Positions 29,958-43,036 of a stretch of 64,000 nt of DNA are shown here, one piece after another. The stretch's first letter is position 1. Each line of letters opens with the position of its first letter. The notes under the pieces are model-generated. The model did no database searches. It had not been told where the DNA came from and worked only from the letters and a program-made list of their open reading frames with translations. The stretch lies in the NCBI RefSeq assembly GCF_001902145.1, contig NZ_MRST01000023.1:248001-312000 (forward strand). Direction: 5' to 3'. The translations under genes were made by a program, and so were the position numbers. The stretch comes from Pseudomonas fluorescens (GTDB lineage Bacteria; Pseudomonadota; Gammaproteobacteria; Pseudomonadales; Pseudomonadaceae).

Positions 29958-31320
29958 AGCGATGAGGTTCAGCGAACTGGCCCAGGCCCTGTCGGCCCGT
30001 GTGCTGTCCAGCGACTGCACATTCACCGGCGTCAGTATCGACAGTCGTAACATCCAGCCGGGGCAGCTATTTGTCGCTCTGGCCGGCCCGCGTTTCGATG
30101 GTCACGACTACCTCAACGACGTTGCCGCCAAAGGTGCCGTCGGTGCCTTGGTGCAGCGTGAAGTGGCAGACTCTGCCTTGCCGCAATTGCTGGTAGCCGA
30201 CACCCGCCTGGCCCTGGGCCAACTGGGTGCGCTTAACCGTGCCGCTTTTGATAAGCCGGTGGCGGCCATTACCGGTTCCAGCGGCAAGACCACGGTCAAG
30301 GAACTGCTCGCCGGCGTCTTGCGTACGCGCGGGCCGGTACTCGCGACCCGTGGCAACCTGAACAATGATTTTGGCGCACCGCTGACCCTGCTCGAACTGG
30401 CCCCGGAACACACTGCAGCAGTGATCGAGCTGGGCGCTTCGCGCATCGGCGAAATCGCCTACACCGTAGCGCTGACCCAGCCTCACGTGGCAATTATCAA
30501 CAATGCCGGTACCGCCCACGTCGGCGAGTTCGGTGGCCCGGAAAAGATCGTCGAAGCCAAGGGCGAAATCCTTGAGGGGCTCGACGCTTCGGGTACTGCG
30601 GTACTGAACCTGGATGACAAGGCCTTCGATACCTGGCGTGTACGCGCCGCCGGTCGCAAGGTCCTGACGTTTGCAGTGCTGAATGCCGCAGCCGATTTCC
30701 ACGCCTCCAATATCAATGTCGATGCCCGTGGCTGCCCGTCTTTCACGTTGCACACCCCGCAAGGTGACGAACACGTGCAGTTGAGCCTGCTGGGCAACCA
30801 CAACGTCGCCAACGCCTTGGCCGCCGCCGCTGCCGCCCATGCCTTGGGTGTGTCGCTGTTCGGTATTGCTACAGGCCTGGGCGCGGTGCAGCCGGTCAAG
30901 GGGCGCACCGTGGCGCAACTGGCTGGCAACGGCATGCGCGTGATTGACGACACTTACAACGCCAACCCGTCCTCCATCAATGCCGCTGTGGACCTGCTCA
31001 AAGGCTTTGATGGGCGCAAGGTGCTGGTGCTGGGCGATATCGGCGAACTGGGCGATTGGGCTGAACAAGGCCACCGTGAAGTCGGCGCCTATGCCGCCGG
31101 CAAAGTGGACGCGCTCTACGCCGTTGGCACGAACATGGCCCATGCGGTCAACGCTTTTGGCCCTGGCGCGCGGCATTTCGCGAGCCAGGCCGAACTGATC
31201 CAGGCGTTGACGGCGGCTGAACATGACAAACACACAACCATTTTGATCAAGGGATCGCGCAGCGCGGTGATGGAAAACGTCGTCGCAGCCTTGTGTGGCT
31301 CAAGTACGGAGAAACATTAA
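29950..31320 (+). CDS. murF: UDP-MurNAc-pentapeptide synthetase MurF
   Basis: A 456-residue Mur ligase with ATP motif [15 protein letters not shown] (about residues 105-119) and [16 protein letters not shown] (about 334-349). MurF adds D-Ala-D-Ala to complete UDP-MurNAc-pentapeptide. The ATG at 29950 lies eight bases inside the murE end with GGGAGG upstream; the ATG at 29962 is an alternative start. Confidence 0.95.
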   Translation: MLKAMRFSELAQALSARVLSSDCTFTGVSIDSRNIQPGQLFVALAGPRFDGHDYLNDVAAKGAVGALVQREVADSALPQLLVADTRLALGQLGALNRAAFDKPVAAITGSSGKTTVKELLAGVLRTRGPVLATRGNLNNDFGAPLTLLELAPEHTAAVIELGASRIGEIAYTVALTQPHVAIINNAGTAHVGEFGGPEKIVEAKGEILEGLDASGTAVLNLDDKAFDTWRVRAAGRKVLTFAVLNAAADFHASNINVDARGCPSFTLHTPQGDEHVQLSLLGNHNVANALAAAAAAHALGVSLFGIATGLGAVQPVKGRTVAQLAGNGMRVIDDTYNANPSSINAAVDLLKGFDGRKVLVLGDIGELGDWAEQGHREVGAYAAGKVDALYAVGTNMAHAVNAFGPGARHFASQAELIQALTAAEHDKHTTILIKGSRSAVMENVVAALCGSSTEKH

Positions 31321-32402
31321 TGCTGCTGCTGCTGGCTGAGTATCTGCAACAGTTCCACAAAGGCTTCGCGGTCTTCCAGTACCTGACCCTGCGCGGGATC
31401 CTGGGTGTGCTGACCGCGCTGTCGTTGTCGCTGTTTTTAGGGCCGTGGATGATCCGCACCCTGCAGAACCTGCAAATTGGTCAATCGGTTCGTAACGACG
31501 GCCCGCAGTCGCACCTGTCCAAGTCCGGCACGCCAACCATGGGCGGTGCGCTGATCCTGTCGTCCATCGGCATCAGCACCTTGCTCTGGGCCGATCTGCA
31601 TAACCGCTACGTGTGGGTGGTGCTGCTGGTGACCCTGCTGTTCGGTGCCATCGGCTGGGTGGATGACTACCGCAAAGTGATCGAGAAAAACTCCAAGGGG
31701 CTGCCAAGCCGCTGGAAGTATTTCTGGCAGTCGGTGTTCGGCCTGGCCGCCGCGATCTTCCTGTACACCACCGCGCCAAGTGCCGTGGAAACCACCTTGA
31801 TCATCCCGATGCTCAAGGATGTGAGCATCCCACTGGGTATCGGTTTTGTGGTGCTGACCTACTTCGTGATCGTCGGCTCCAGCAACGCGGTGAACCTGAC
31901 CGACGGCCTCGACGGCCTGGCGATCATGCCGACGGTGATGGTGGGCGGTGCGCTCGGCATCTTCTGCTACCTCTCGGGTAACGTGAAATTTGCTGAGTAC
32001 CTGCTGATTCCTTATGTACCGGGCGCCGGTGAGTTGATCGTGTTCTGCGGCGCCTTGATCGGTGCCGGCCTGGGGTTCCTGTGGTTCAACACCTACCCGG
32101 CACAAGTCTTCATGGGCGACGTCGGCGCACTGGCGCTGGGCGCAGCCTTGGGCACCATCGCGGTGATCGTTCGCCAGGAAATCGTGCTGTTCATCATGGG
32201 CGGTGTGTTCGTGATGGAAACCCTGTCGGTGGTCATCCAGGTGGCGTCCTTCAAGTTGACCGGGCGCCGCGTGTTCCGCATGGCGCCGATTCACCACCAC
32301 TTTGAACTCAAGGGCTGGCCTGAGCCTCGCGTGATTGTCCGCTTCTGGATCATCACCGTGATTCTGGTACTGGTCGGCCTTGCCACCCTGAAACTGAGGT
32401 AG
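31320..32402 (+). CDS. mraY: Phospho-MurNAc-pentapeptide transferase MraY
   Basis: A 360-residue multi-pass membrane enzyme. The catalytic DDYRK (about residue 115), [10 protein letters not shown] (about 190) and [13 protein letters not shown] (about 322) motifs are present. MraY transfers phospho-MurNAc-pentapeptide to undecaprenyl phosphate, giving lipid I. The ATG at 31320 shares a base with the murF stop (TAATG), with GGAG upstream. The frame extends to 31293 inside murF, which is not used. Confidence 0.96.
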   Translation: MLLLLAEYLQQFHKGFAVFQYLTLRGILGVLTALSLSLFLGPWMIRTLQNLQIGQSVRNDGPQSHLSKSGTPTMGGALILSSIGISTLLWADLHNRYVWVVLLVTLLFGAIGWVDDYRKVIEKNSKGLPSRWKYFWQSVFGLAAAIFLYTTAPSAVETTLIIPMLKDVSIPLGIGFVVLTYFVIVGSSNAVNLTDGLDGLAIMPTVMVGGALGIFCYLSGNVKFAEYLLIPYVPGAGELIVFCGALIGAGLGFLWFNTYPAQVFMGDVGALALGAALGTIAVIVRQEIVLFIMGGVFVMETLSVVIQVASFKLTGRRVFRMAPIHHHFELKGWPEPRVIVRFWIITVILVLVGLATLKLR

Positions 32403-32408
32403 AAACGA

Positions 32409-33755
32409 GTGTCCCTGATCGCTTCAGACCACTTCCGCATCGTTGTCGGCCTCGGCAAGAGCGGCATGTCCCTGGTTCGCTTCCTGGCGAACCGGGGCAC
32501 GTCGTTTGCCGTGGCCGATACGCGGGAAAATCCACCGGAGCTGGTCACGCTGCGCCGTGACTACCCGCACGTGGAAGTGCGTTGTGGCGAGCTGGATGTC
32601 GAGTTTCTGTGCCGTGCCGACGAGCTCTACGTGAGCCCGGGCCTGGCCCTGGCGACACCGGCCCTGCAAGCGGCTGCGGCCCGTGGCGTGAAGCTGTCTG
32701 GCGATATCGACCTGTTCGCACGCAACGCGAAGGCGCCGATCGTGGCCATCAGCGGTTCCAACGCCAAAAGCACCGTCACCACCCTGGTCGGCGAGATGGC
32801 GGCGGCGGCGGGCAAGCGTGTGGCCGTCGGCGGCAATCTTGGTGTGCCGGCACTGGACCTGCTCAGCGACGACGTCGAGCTGTATGTGATGGAGTTGTCG
32901 AGCTTCCAGCTGGAAACCACCCACGACCTCGGCGCTGAAGTGGCGACGGTATTGAACGTCAGTGAAGACCATATGGACCGCTACAGCGGCCTGCCGGCTT
33001 ATCACCTGGCCAAGCACCGGATTTTCCGTGGCGCCAGGCAATTTGTAGTCAACCGCCAGGATGCCCTGAGCCGTCCACTGATGGGCGAGGGCATGCCCTG
33101 CTGGACCTTCGGCCTGGGCAAACCGGACTTCAAAGGCTTCGGCATTCGTGAAGAGAACGGCGAGAAGTACCTGGCGTTCGAATTCCAGAACCTGATGCCG
33201 GTACGCGAACTGAAAATCCGTGGCGCACACAACCAGTCCAATGCCCTGGCGGCCTTGGCGCTCGGTCACGCGGTTGGCCTGCCATTCGACGCCATGCTCG
33301 CGAGCCTGCGCACTTTTGCCGGGCTTGAGCATCGCTGCCAGTGGGTGCGCGACCTCAATGACGTCAGCTATTACAACGACTCCAAAGCCACCAACGTCGG
33401 TGCAGCCCTGGCGGCCATCGAAGGCCTGGGTGCCGATATCGACGGCAAGCTGGTGCTGATCGCCGGTGGTGATGGCAAGGGTGCCGACTTCAAGGACCTT
33501 AAAGCTCCAGTGGCCGCCCACTGCCGCGCCGTGGTGCTGATGGGCCGCGATTCGGACCTGATCGCCGCCGCCCTCGGTGACGCCGTGCCGCAAGTACGCG
33601 CGACTTCGCTGGATGACGCCATTGCCCACTGCAAAGCCCTGGCACAGCCGGGTGATGCGGTGCTGCTGTCGCCGGCCTGCGCCAGTTTCGACATGTTCAA
33701 GAACTATGAAGAGCGCGGCCAGCTGTTCGCCCGCGCCGTGGAGGCCCTGGCATGA
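32409..33755 (+). CDS. murD: UDP-MurNAc-L-alanine:D-glutamate ligase MurD
   Basis: A 448-residue Mur ligase. The N-terminal Rossmann-like motif VVGLGKSGMSLVRFL (about residues 12-26) is followed by the ATP motif AISGSNAKSTVTTL (about 114-127), in which Asn-Ala replaces the more common Asn-Gly, and by YNDSKATNVGAALAA (about 318-332). MurD adds D-glutamate. It starts with GTG six bases after mraY. Confidence 0.95.
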   Translation: MSLIASDHFRIVVGLGKSGMSLVRFLANRGTSFAVADTRENPPELVTLRRDYPHVEVRCGELDVEFLCRADELYVSPGLALATPALQAAAARGVKLSGDIDLFARNAKAPIVAISGSNAKSTVTTLVGEMAAAAGKRVAVGGNLGVPALDLLSDDVELYVMELSSFQLETTHDLGAEVATVLNVSEDHMDRYSGLPAYHLAKHRIFRGARQFVVNRQDALSRPLMGEGMPCWTFGLGKPDFKGFGIREENGEKYLAFEFQNLMPVRELKIRGAHNQSNALAALALGHAVGLPFDAMLASLRTFAGLEHRCQWVRDLNDVSYYNDSKATNVGAALAAIEGLGADIDGKLVLIAGGDGKGADFKDLKAPVAAHCRAVVLMGRDSDLIAAALGDAVPQVRATSLDDAIAHCKALAQPGDAVLLSPACASFDMFKNYEERGQLFARAVEALA

Positions 33756-34975
33756 GCCTCGACCTGAAAAACATCATCAAGCCGTACCCGTCGCCGATCA
33801 TTACCGGGCGCGGTATCGACCTCGACTTCCCGATGCTCGCCGGATGCCTCGCGCTGCTTGGCCTGGGCCTGGTGATGATCACTTCGGCTTCCTCCGAAGT
33901 GGCTGCCGTGCAGTCGGGCAACACGCTGTACATGATGATCCGCCACCTGGTGTACCTGGTGATCGGCCTGGGCACCTGCATCGTCACCATGATGATCCCG
34001 ATTGCCACCTGGCAGCGCCTGGGTTGGCTGATGCTGATCGGTGCGTTCGGCTTGCTGGTCATGGTGATCGTCCCGGGCATTGGCCGCGAGGTGAACGGTT
34101 CGATGCGCTGGATCGGCTTCGGCGCGTTCAACGTGCAGCCTTCGGAGATCGCCAAGGTGTTCGTGGTGATCTACCTCGCCGGTTACCTGGTGCGCCGTCA
34201 GAAAGAAGTACGCGAAAGCTGGATGGGCTTCTTCAAGCCGTTCATCGTACTGCTGCCCATGGCTGGCCTGTTGCTGATGGAACCCGACTTCGGGGCAACG
34301 GTGGTGATGATGGGCGCCGCCGCAGCGATGCTGTTCCTGGGTGGGGTCGGGCTGTTCCGCTTCACCTTGATGGTGGTGCTGGCGGTGGCGGCCGTGACCA
34401 TCCTGGTGCAGGCGCAACCCTACCGGATGGCCCGTCTGATTACTTTTACTGACCCCTGGTCCGACCAGTTCGGCTCCGGCTACCAGTTGACCCAGGCGCT
34501 GATTGCCTTCGGTCGCGGCGAGTGGCTGGGTGTGGGCCTGGGCAATAGTGTGCAGAAACAGTTCTACCTGCCGGAAGCCCACACCGACTTCGTGTTCTCG
34601 GTATTGGCCGAAGAGTTGGGTGTGGTGGGTTCGCTGTGTACCGTTGCGTTGTTTGTATTCGTCTGCGTGCGCGCCATGTACATCGGCTTGTGGGCCGAAA
34701 GGGCCAAGCAGTTCTTCGCCGCCTACGTTGCCTATGGGTTGGCCTTCCTGTGGATCGGCCAGTTCCTGATCAACATCGGCGTGAACGTCGGCCTGCTGCC
34801 GACCAAGGGCCTGACCTTGCCGTTCCTCAGTTACGGCGGCAGTTCGTTGGTGATTTGCTGCGCCTGTCTCGGGTTGTTGCTGCGTATCGAGTGGGAGAGT
34901 CGCACTCACCTGGGCAGCGAAGAGATGGAGTTCAGCGAGAGCGACTTCGCCGAGGAGCCGACTCATGGGCGCTAA
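33752..34975 (+). CDS. ftsW: Septal peptidoglycan glycosyltransferase FtsW
   Basis: A 407-residue SEDS-family protein with about ten membrane helices. Conserved family segments are VNGSMRWIGFGAFNVQPSEI (about residues 115-134), MEPDFGATVVM and GLLPTKGLTLPFLSYGGSSL (about 349-368). FtsW polymerises lipid II at the septum with FtsI. The start overlaps the murD stop by ATGA. Confidence 0.95.
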   Translation: MSLDLKNIIKPYPSPIITGRGIDLDFPMLAGCLALLGLGLVMITSASSEVAAVQSGNTLYMMIRHLVYLVIGLGTCIVTMMIPIATWQRLGWLMLIGAFGLLVMVIVPGIGREVNGSMRWIGFGAFNVQPSEIAKVFVVIYLAGYLVRRQKEVRESWMGFFKPFIVLLPMAGLLLMEPDFGATVVMMGAAAAMLFLGGVGLFRFTLMVVLAVAAVTILVQAQPYRMARLITFTDPWSDQFGSGYQLTQALIAFGRGEWLGVGLGNSVQKQFYLPEAHTDFVFSVLAEELGVVGSLCTVALFVFVCVRAMYIGLWAERAKQFFAAYVAYGLAFLWIGQFLINIGVNVGLLPTKGLTLPFLSYGGSSLVICCACLGLLLRIEWESRTHLGSEEMEFSESDFAEEPTHGR

Positions 34976-36027
34976 TGTGCTGATCATGGCGGGCGGCACC
35001 GGGGGCCATGTATTCCCGGCCCTGGCTTGCGCCCGTGAATTCCAGAACCGTGGCTACACCGTGCACTGGCTGGGTACGCCCCGTGGCATCGAAAACGAAT
35101 TGGTGCCCAATGCCGGTTTGCCGCTGCATTTGATCAACGTCACCGGGTTGCGCGGCAAGAGCAAGTTGTCATTGCTCAAGGCGCCGTTCGTGTTGCTCAA
35201 GGCGGTCATGCAGGCGCGCAAGATCATTCGCGAGTTGAAGCCGGTGTGTGTGCTCGGCTTTGGCGGTTATGTGACCGGCCCTGGTGGCGTTGCGGCGAAG
35301 CTCGCGGGCGTGCCGGTGATCGTACACGAACAGAACGCCGTTGCTGGTACTGCCAACCGCCTGCTGGTGCCGTTGGCATCGCGGGTGTGTGAAGCCTTCC
35401 CGAATACCTTCGCCGCCTCCGACAAGCTTCGCACCACCGGTAACCCGGTGCGTACCGAACTGTTCATGGCCATTGCGCGTGACGCGCTGGCGGGGCGCAA
35501 GGCACACCTGCTGATCCTGGGCGGAAGCCTGGGCGCCGAGCCACTGAACAAATTGCTGCCTGAAGCCGTCGCGCAACTTCCTGAGGACGTGCGCCCGGAG
35601 ATCTTCCATCAGGCCGGCAAGAACCACGATGAAGTCACCGCCGCGCGTTATCGCGAGGCCGGTGTAGAGGCCAATGTACAGCCCTTCATCAAAGACATGG
35701 CCCAAGCCTATGGCTGGGCCGACCTGGTGGTCTGCCGCGCTGGTGCGCTGACCGTCAGTGAACTGGCGGCCGCCGGTCTGCCGTCCTTGCTGGTGCCTTT
35801 GCCCCACGCCATCGACGATCACCAGACCCGCAATGCCGAATATTTGGCCGGGGAGGGCGCTGCCTTCCTGCTGCCGCAAAGAACGACTGGCGCCGCCGAT
35901 TTGGCCGCACGCCTGACCGAGGTTTTGATGCAACCGGAACGACTCAACAGCATGGCGAGCACCGCAAGCCGCCTGGCCAAACCTGACGCAACCCGCACCG
36001 TGGTCGATATCTGCCTGGAGGTGGCCC

Positions 36028-36035
<8 letters not shown>
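34965..36035 (+). CDS. murG: UDP-GlcNAc transferase MurG
   Basis: A 356-residue GT-B glycosyltransferase. The first domain opens with [18 protein letters not shown] (about residues 6-23) and [11 protein letters not shown]; the second has [12 protein letters not shown] (about 184-195) and the donor-binding [17 protein letters not shown]. MurG turns lipid I into lipid II at the inner face of the membrane. It overlaps ftsW by 11 bases with GAGGAG as ribosome site. Confidence 0.96.
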
Positions 36036-38426
<2,391 letters not shown>

Positions 38427-38430
38427 ACAC

Positions 38431-39300
38431 ATGAACGGCGCATCGCTTCGTCATCAGCCCCCACAAGCACCGAGCCGCAAGCCGGTGCCACGGGGTGCAA
38501 GCCGAATGGTGGCTAAAGAGCCGATGTCGGCGCGCCTGCCCAAAGCCAACTTTGGTTTTATCAAGGCGCTGTTCTGGCCGGTGCTGCTGGTGGTGTTGGG
38601 CTTTGGTACGTACGAAGGCGCGCAGCGTCTGTTGCCGTATGCCGACCGGCCGATCACCAAGATCAGCGTGCAGGGCGACTTGAGCTACATCAGCCAGCAA
38701 GCGGTACAGCAGCGCATCGGCCCGTTTCTGGCGGCGAGCTTCTTTACCATCGACCTGGCTGGCATGCGCTCGGAGCTGGAACAGATGCCATGGATCGCCC
38801 ACGCCGAAGTTCGCCGGGTATGGCCGGACCAGGTCACGATCCGCCTGGAAGAACAACTGCCCGTGGCCCGCTGGGGCGATGAAGCGCTGTTGAACAACCA
38901 GGGCCAGGCGTTCACCCCGCGTGAGCTGGCCAACTATGAGCACCTGCCGCAGCTGTTCGGGCCGCAGCGGGCGCAGCAGCAAGTGATGCAGCAGTACCAG
39001 GCCTTGAGCCAGATGCTGCGGCCACTGGGCTTCTCCATTGCACGCCTGGAATTGCGTGAGCGGGGCAGCTGGTTTTTGACGACCGGGGCAGGCAGTTCCG
39101 GCCCGGGCATCGAGTTGTTGCTGGGACGCGACCGCTTGGTGGAAAAGATGCGCCGCTTTATTGCCATCTATGAAAAAACCTTGAAAGAACAGATTACGAA
39201 CATTGCGAGCGTCGACCTGCGTTACGCCAACGGCCTGGCCGTCGGCTGGCGTACACCGGCTGCGCCCACGGCAGCACAACCCGCTGTCGCGAAGAATTAA
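38431..39300 (+). CDS. ftsQ: Cell division protein FtsQ
   Basis: A 289-residue bitopic membrane protein. After a basic cytoplasmic tail comes one helix (about residues 45-63, [19 protein letters not shown]), a POTRA domain ([20 protein letters not shown], about 75-145) and the FtsQ beta domain. It scaffolds FtsB-FtsL at the divisome. AAGAGGC supports the ATG at 38431 rather than the in-frame ATG at 38410, which lies inside ddlB. Confidence 0.93.
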   Translation: MNGASLRHQPPQAPSRKPVPRGASRMVAKEPMSARLPKANFGFIKALFWPVLLVVLGFGTYEGAQRLLPYADRPITKISVQGDLSYISQQAVQQRIGPFLAASFFTIDLAGMRSELEQMPWIAHAEVRRVWPDQVTIRLEEQLPVARWGDEALLNNQGQAFTPRELANYEHLPQLFGPQRAQQQVMQQYQALSQMLRPLGFSIARLELRERGSWFLTTGAGSSGPGIELLLGRDRLVEKMRRFIAIYEKTLKEQITNIASVDLRYANGLAVGWRTPAAPTAAQPAVAKN

Positions 39301-39315
39301 GAAGAGGCAGGACCC

Positions 39316-40578
39316 ATGGCAAACGTGCAAAGCGGCAAAATGATCGTCGGTCTCGATATCGGCACCTCCAAGGTGGTGGCGCTGGTGGGCGAGGTCGGGG
39401 AAGACGGCGCGATCGAAATCGTCGGTATTGGCACGCATCCGTCCCGGGGCCTGAAGAAGGGCGTGGTGGTGAACATCGAGTCCACCGTGCAGTCGATCCA
39501 GCGCGCTATCGAAGAAGCGCAGCTGATGGCCGGTTGCCGGATTCACTCGGCGTTCGTCGGCGTGGCCGGCAACCACATCCGCAGCCTGAACTCCCACGGC
39601 ATCGTGGCGATCCGCGACCGTGAAGTCAGCTCGGCCGACCTTGAGCGCGTCCTCGACGCCGCCCAGGCCGTGGCGATCCCGGCGGACCAGCGCGTGCTGC
39701 ACACCCTGCCGCAGGACTACGTGATCGACAACCAGGAAGGCGTGCGCGAGCCCCTGGGCATGTCGGGCGTGCGTCTGGAAGCCAAGGTCCACGTGGTGAC
39801 CTGCGCCGTCAACGCCGCACAAAACATCGAAAAATGCGTGCGTCGCTGCGGCCTGGAAATCGACGACATCATTCTGGAACAGTTGGCCTCGGCCTACTCG
39901 GTACTGACCGACGACGAAAAAGAGCTGGGTGTGTGCCTGGTGGACATCGGCGGCGGCACCACCGACATCGCGATCTTCACCGAAGGTGCGATCCGTCACA
40001 CCGCCGTGATTCCGATTGCCGGCGACCAGGTCACCAACGACATCGCCATGGCGCTGCGCACACCGACCCAGTACGCCGAAGAAATCAAGATCCGCTACGC
40101 CTGCGCCCTGGCCAAGCTGGCTGGTGCCGGCGAGACCATCAAGGTGCCAAGCGTGGGTGATCGTCCACCTCGCGAGCTGTCGCGCCAAGCCCTGGCCGAA
40201 GTGGTCGAGCCACGCTACGACGAGCTGTTCACCCTGATCCAGGCTGAACTGCGCCGCAGCGGCTACGAAGATTTGATCCCGGCCGGCATCGTGCTGACCG
40301 GTGGCACCTCGAAGATGGAAGGCGCGGTCGAGTTGGCCGAAGAAATCTTCCACATGCCGGTGCGCCTGGGCCTGCCCCATGGCGTGAAAGGCCTGGGAGA
40401 CGTGGTGCGCAACCCGATTTATTCCACCGGTGTGGGCTTGCTGTTGTATGGGCTGCAAAAGCAGACCGACGGCATTTCCCTGTCGGGTCCGAGCATCCGT
40501 GACAGCTACCGCAGCGACGACGAGGCGAAAGCGCCGTTGTTCGAGCGGCTGCAGGCTTGGGTAAAAGGCAATTTCTAA
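39316..40578 (+). CDS. ftsA: Cell division protein FtsA
   Basis: A 420-residue actin-fold protein with phosphate-1 motif VGLDIGTSKVVALVGEV (about residues 11-27), the phosphate-2 motif VDIGGGTTDIAIF (about 211-223), the adenosine motif GIVLTGGTSKMEG (about 326-338) and a C-terminal amphipathic membrane-targeting helix (FERLQAWVKGNF). FtsA tethers FtsZ filaments to the membrane and recruits later divisome proteins. Confidence 0.96.
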   Translation: MANVQSGKMIVGLDIGTSKVVALVGEVGEDGAIEIVGIGTHPSRGLKKGVVVNIESTVQSIQRAIEEAQLMAGCRIHSAFVGVAGNHIRSLNSHGIVAIRDREVSSADLERVLDAAQAVAIPADQRVLHTLPQDYVIDNQEGVREPLGMSGVRLEAKVHVVTCAVNAAQNIEKCVRRCGLEIDDIILEQLASAYSVLTDDEKELGVCLVDIGGGTTDIAIFTEGAIRHTAVIPIAGDQVTNDIAMALRTPTQYAEEIKIRYACALAKLAGAGETIKVPSVGDRPPRELSRQALAEVVEPRYDELFTLIQAELRRSGYEDLIPAGIVLTGGTSKMEGAVELAEEIFHMPVRLGLPHGVKGLGDVVRNPIYSTGVGLLLYGLQKQTDGISLSGPSIRDSYRSDDEAKAPLFERLQAWVKGNF

Positions 40579-40653
40579 AGATTTACCGCGACACCGCAAC
40601 ACCCGCAATAAGCAGTAGGCGAAAAAACTAGAGAAAATGAAAGGAGAGGGAAC

Positions 40654-41850
40654 ATGTTCGAACTCGTAGACAACATCCCCGCTAGCCCGGTTATCAAAGT
40701 AATCGGTGTCGGCGGTGGCGGCGGCAACGCTGTCAACCACATGGTCAAGAGCAACATTGAAGGCGTTGAGTTCATCTGCGCCAACACTGATGCCCAGGCG
40801 CTGAAAAGCATCGGCGCGCGGACCATCCTGCAATTGGGCACCGCGGTGACCAAGGGCCTCGGCGCTGGCGCCAATCCGGAAGTCGGCCGTCAAGCCGCCC
40901 TGGAAGACCGCGAGCGTATTGCCGAAGTGCTGCAAGGCACCAACATGGTGTTCATCACCACGGGCATGGGCGGTGGTACCGGTACCGGTGCTGCACCGAT
41001 CATTGCCGAAGTGGCCAAGGAAATGGGGATTCTGACCGTTGCTGTCGTGACGCGTCCGTTCCCGTTCGAAGGCCGCAAGCGCATGCAGATCGCCGACGAA
41101 GGTATCCGTCTGCTGTCTGAAAGCGTCGACTCGTTGATCACCATCCCCAACGAGAAACTGCTGACCATCCTGGGCAAGGATGCCAGCCTGCTGTCCGCCT
41201 TCGCCAAGGCTGACGATGTACTGGCCGGTGCCGTTCGCGGTATCTCCGACATCATCAAGCGCCCAGGCATGATCAACGTCGACTTTGCCGACGTACGTAC
41301 GGTCATGAGCGAAATGGGCATGGCGATGATGGGCACTGGCTGCGCCAGCGGTCCGAACCGTGCACGCGAAGCCACCGAAGCGGCCATCCGCAACCCGTTG
41401 CTCGAAGACGTGAACCTGCAAGGCGCACGCGGCATCCTGGTGAACATCACCGCAGGTCCCGACCTGTCCTTGGGTGAGTACTCCGACGTGGGTAGCATCA
41501 TCGAAGCCTTCGCGTCCGAGCACGCTATGGTCAAAGTCGGTACCGTTATCGATCCGGACATGCGCGATGAGCTGCATGTAACAGTGGTTGCTACCGGCCT
41601 GGGTGCCAAAATCGAGAAGCCTGTGAAGGTCATCGACAACACCCTGCACACCAGCCAGGCCAGCCAGGCAGCTGCCGCTCCAGCCCCTGCTCGTCAGGAA
41701 CTGCCGTCGGTCAACTACCGTGACCTGGACCGTCCGACCGTGATGCGCAACCAGGCTCAGGCCGGTGCTGCGGCGTCCCGTAGCCCGAATCCGCAAGATG
41801 ACCTGGACTACCTGGACATCCCGGCATTCCTGCGTCGTCAGGCCGATTAA
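40654..41850 (+). CDS. ftsZ: Cell division GTPase FtsZ
   Basis: A 398-residue tubulin homologue. The N-terminal GVGGGGGNAVNHM (about residues 16-28) and the GTP-binding signature GMGGGTGTGAAP (about 104-115) are intact. A variable linker rich in Ala/Gln/Pro precedes the conserved C-terminal peptide LDYLDIPAFLRRQAD, which binds FtsA and other partners. AGGAGAGG precedes the ATG. A 75-base gap separates it from ftsA. Confidence 0.98.
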   Translation: MFELVDNIPASPVIKVIGVGGGGGNAVNHMVKSNIEGVEFICANTDAQALKSIGARTILQLGTAVTKGLGAGANPEVGRQAALEDRERIAEVLQGTNMVFITTGMGGGTGTGAAPIIAEVAKEMGILTVAVVTRPFPFEGRKRMQIADEGIRLLSESVDSLITIPNEKLLTILGKDASLLSAFAKADDVLAGAVRGISDIIKRPGMINVDFADVRTVMSEMGMAMMGTGCASGPNRAREATEAAIRNPLLEDVNLQGARGILVNITAGPDLSLGEYSDVGSIIEAFASEHAMVKVGTVIDPDMRDELHVTVVATGLGAKIEKPVKVIDNTLHTSQASQAAAAPAPARQELPSVNYRDLDRPTVMRNQAQAGAAASRSPNPQDDLDYLDIPAFLRRQAD

Positions 41851-41926
41851 TGGAATGTATCAGGGCTATGAAGGTGATTGGTGTTCAGCAAAGGTCTGGT
41901 CTGTTATTATCGCCAGCCTTTGTTGA

Positions 41927-42874
<948 letters not shown>

Positions 42875-42900
42875 GTAACAACTCTCTTTCTTTAGTTTTG

Positions 42901-42928
42901 AAAGGCTGCCTTCGGGTGGCCTTTTTTT
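42901..42928 (+). terminator. Intrinsic terminator after lpxC
   Basis: aaaggctgcc and ggtggccttt pair (10 bp, including two wobbles) around a ttcg loop and are followed by a T-run. It closes the dcw-lpxC transcript. Confidence 0.88.
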
Positions 42929-42938
42929 ATGCCTGACC

Positions 42939-43036
42939 GTAGGAACGAGCTTGCTCGCGAAAAACGTCAACGATAACGAGGGCTTCCTGAATGAACAGGA
43001 TGCTCTCAGGTTCTTCGCGAGCAAGCTCGCTCCTAC
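42939..43036. repeat. REPIN, type 1, copy C (inverted orientation)
   Basis: Arms at 42939-42961 and 43014-43036 (23 bases, one mismatch) share the type 1 core. The spacer starts aacgtcaacgataacg, placing this copy in the same orientation as copy B. The right arm contains the stop codon of the neighbouring diguanylate cyclase gene. Confidence 0.9.
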
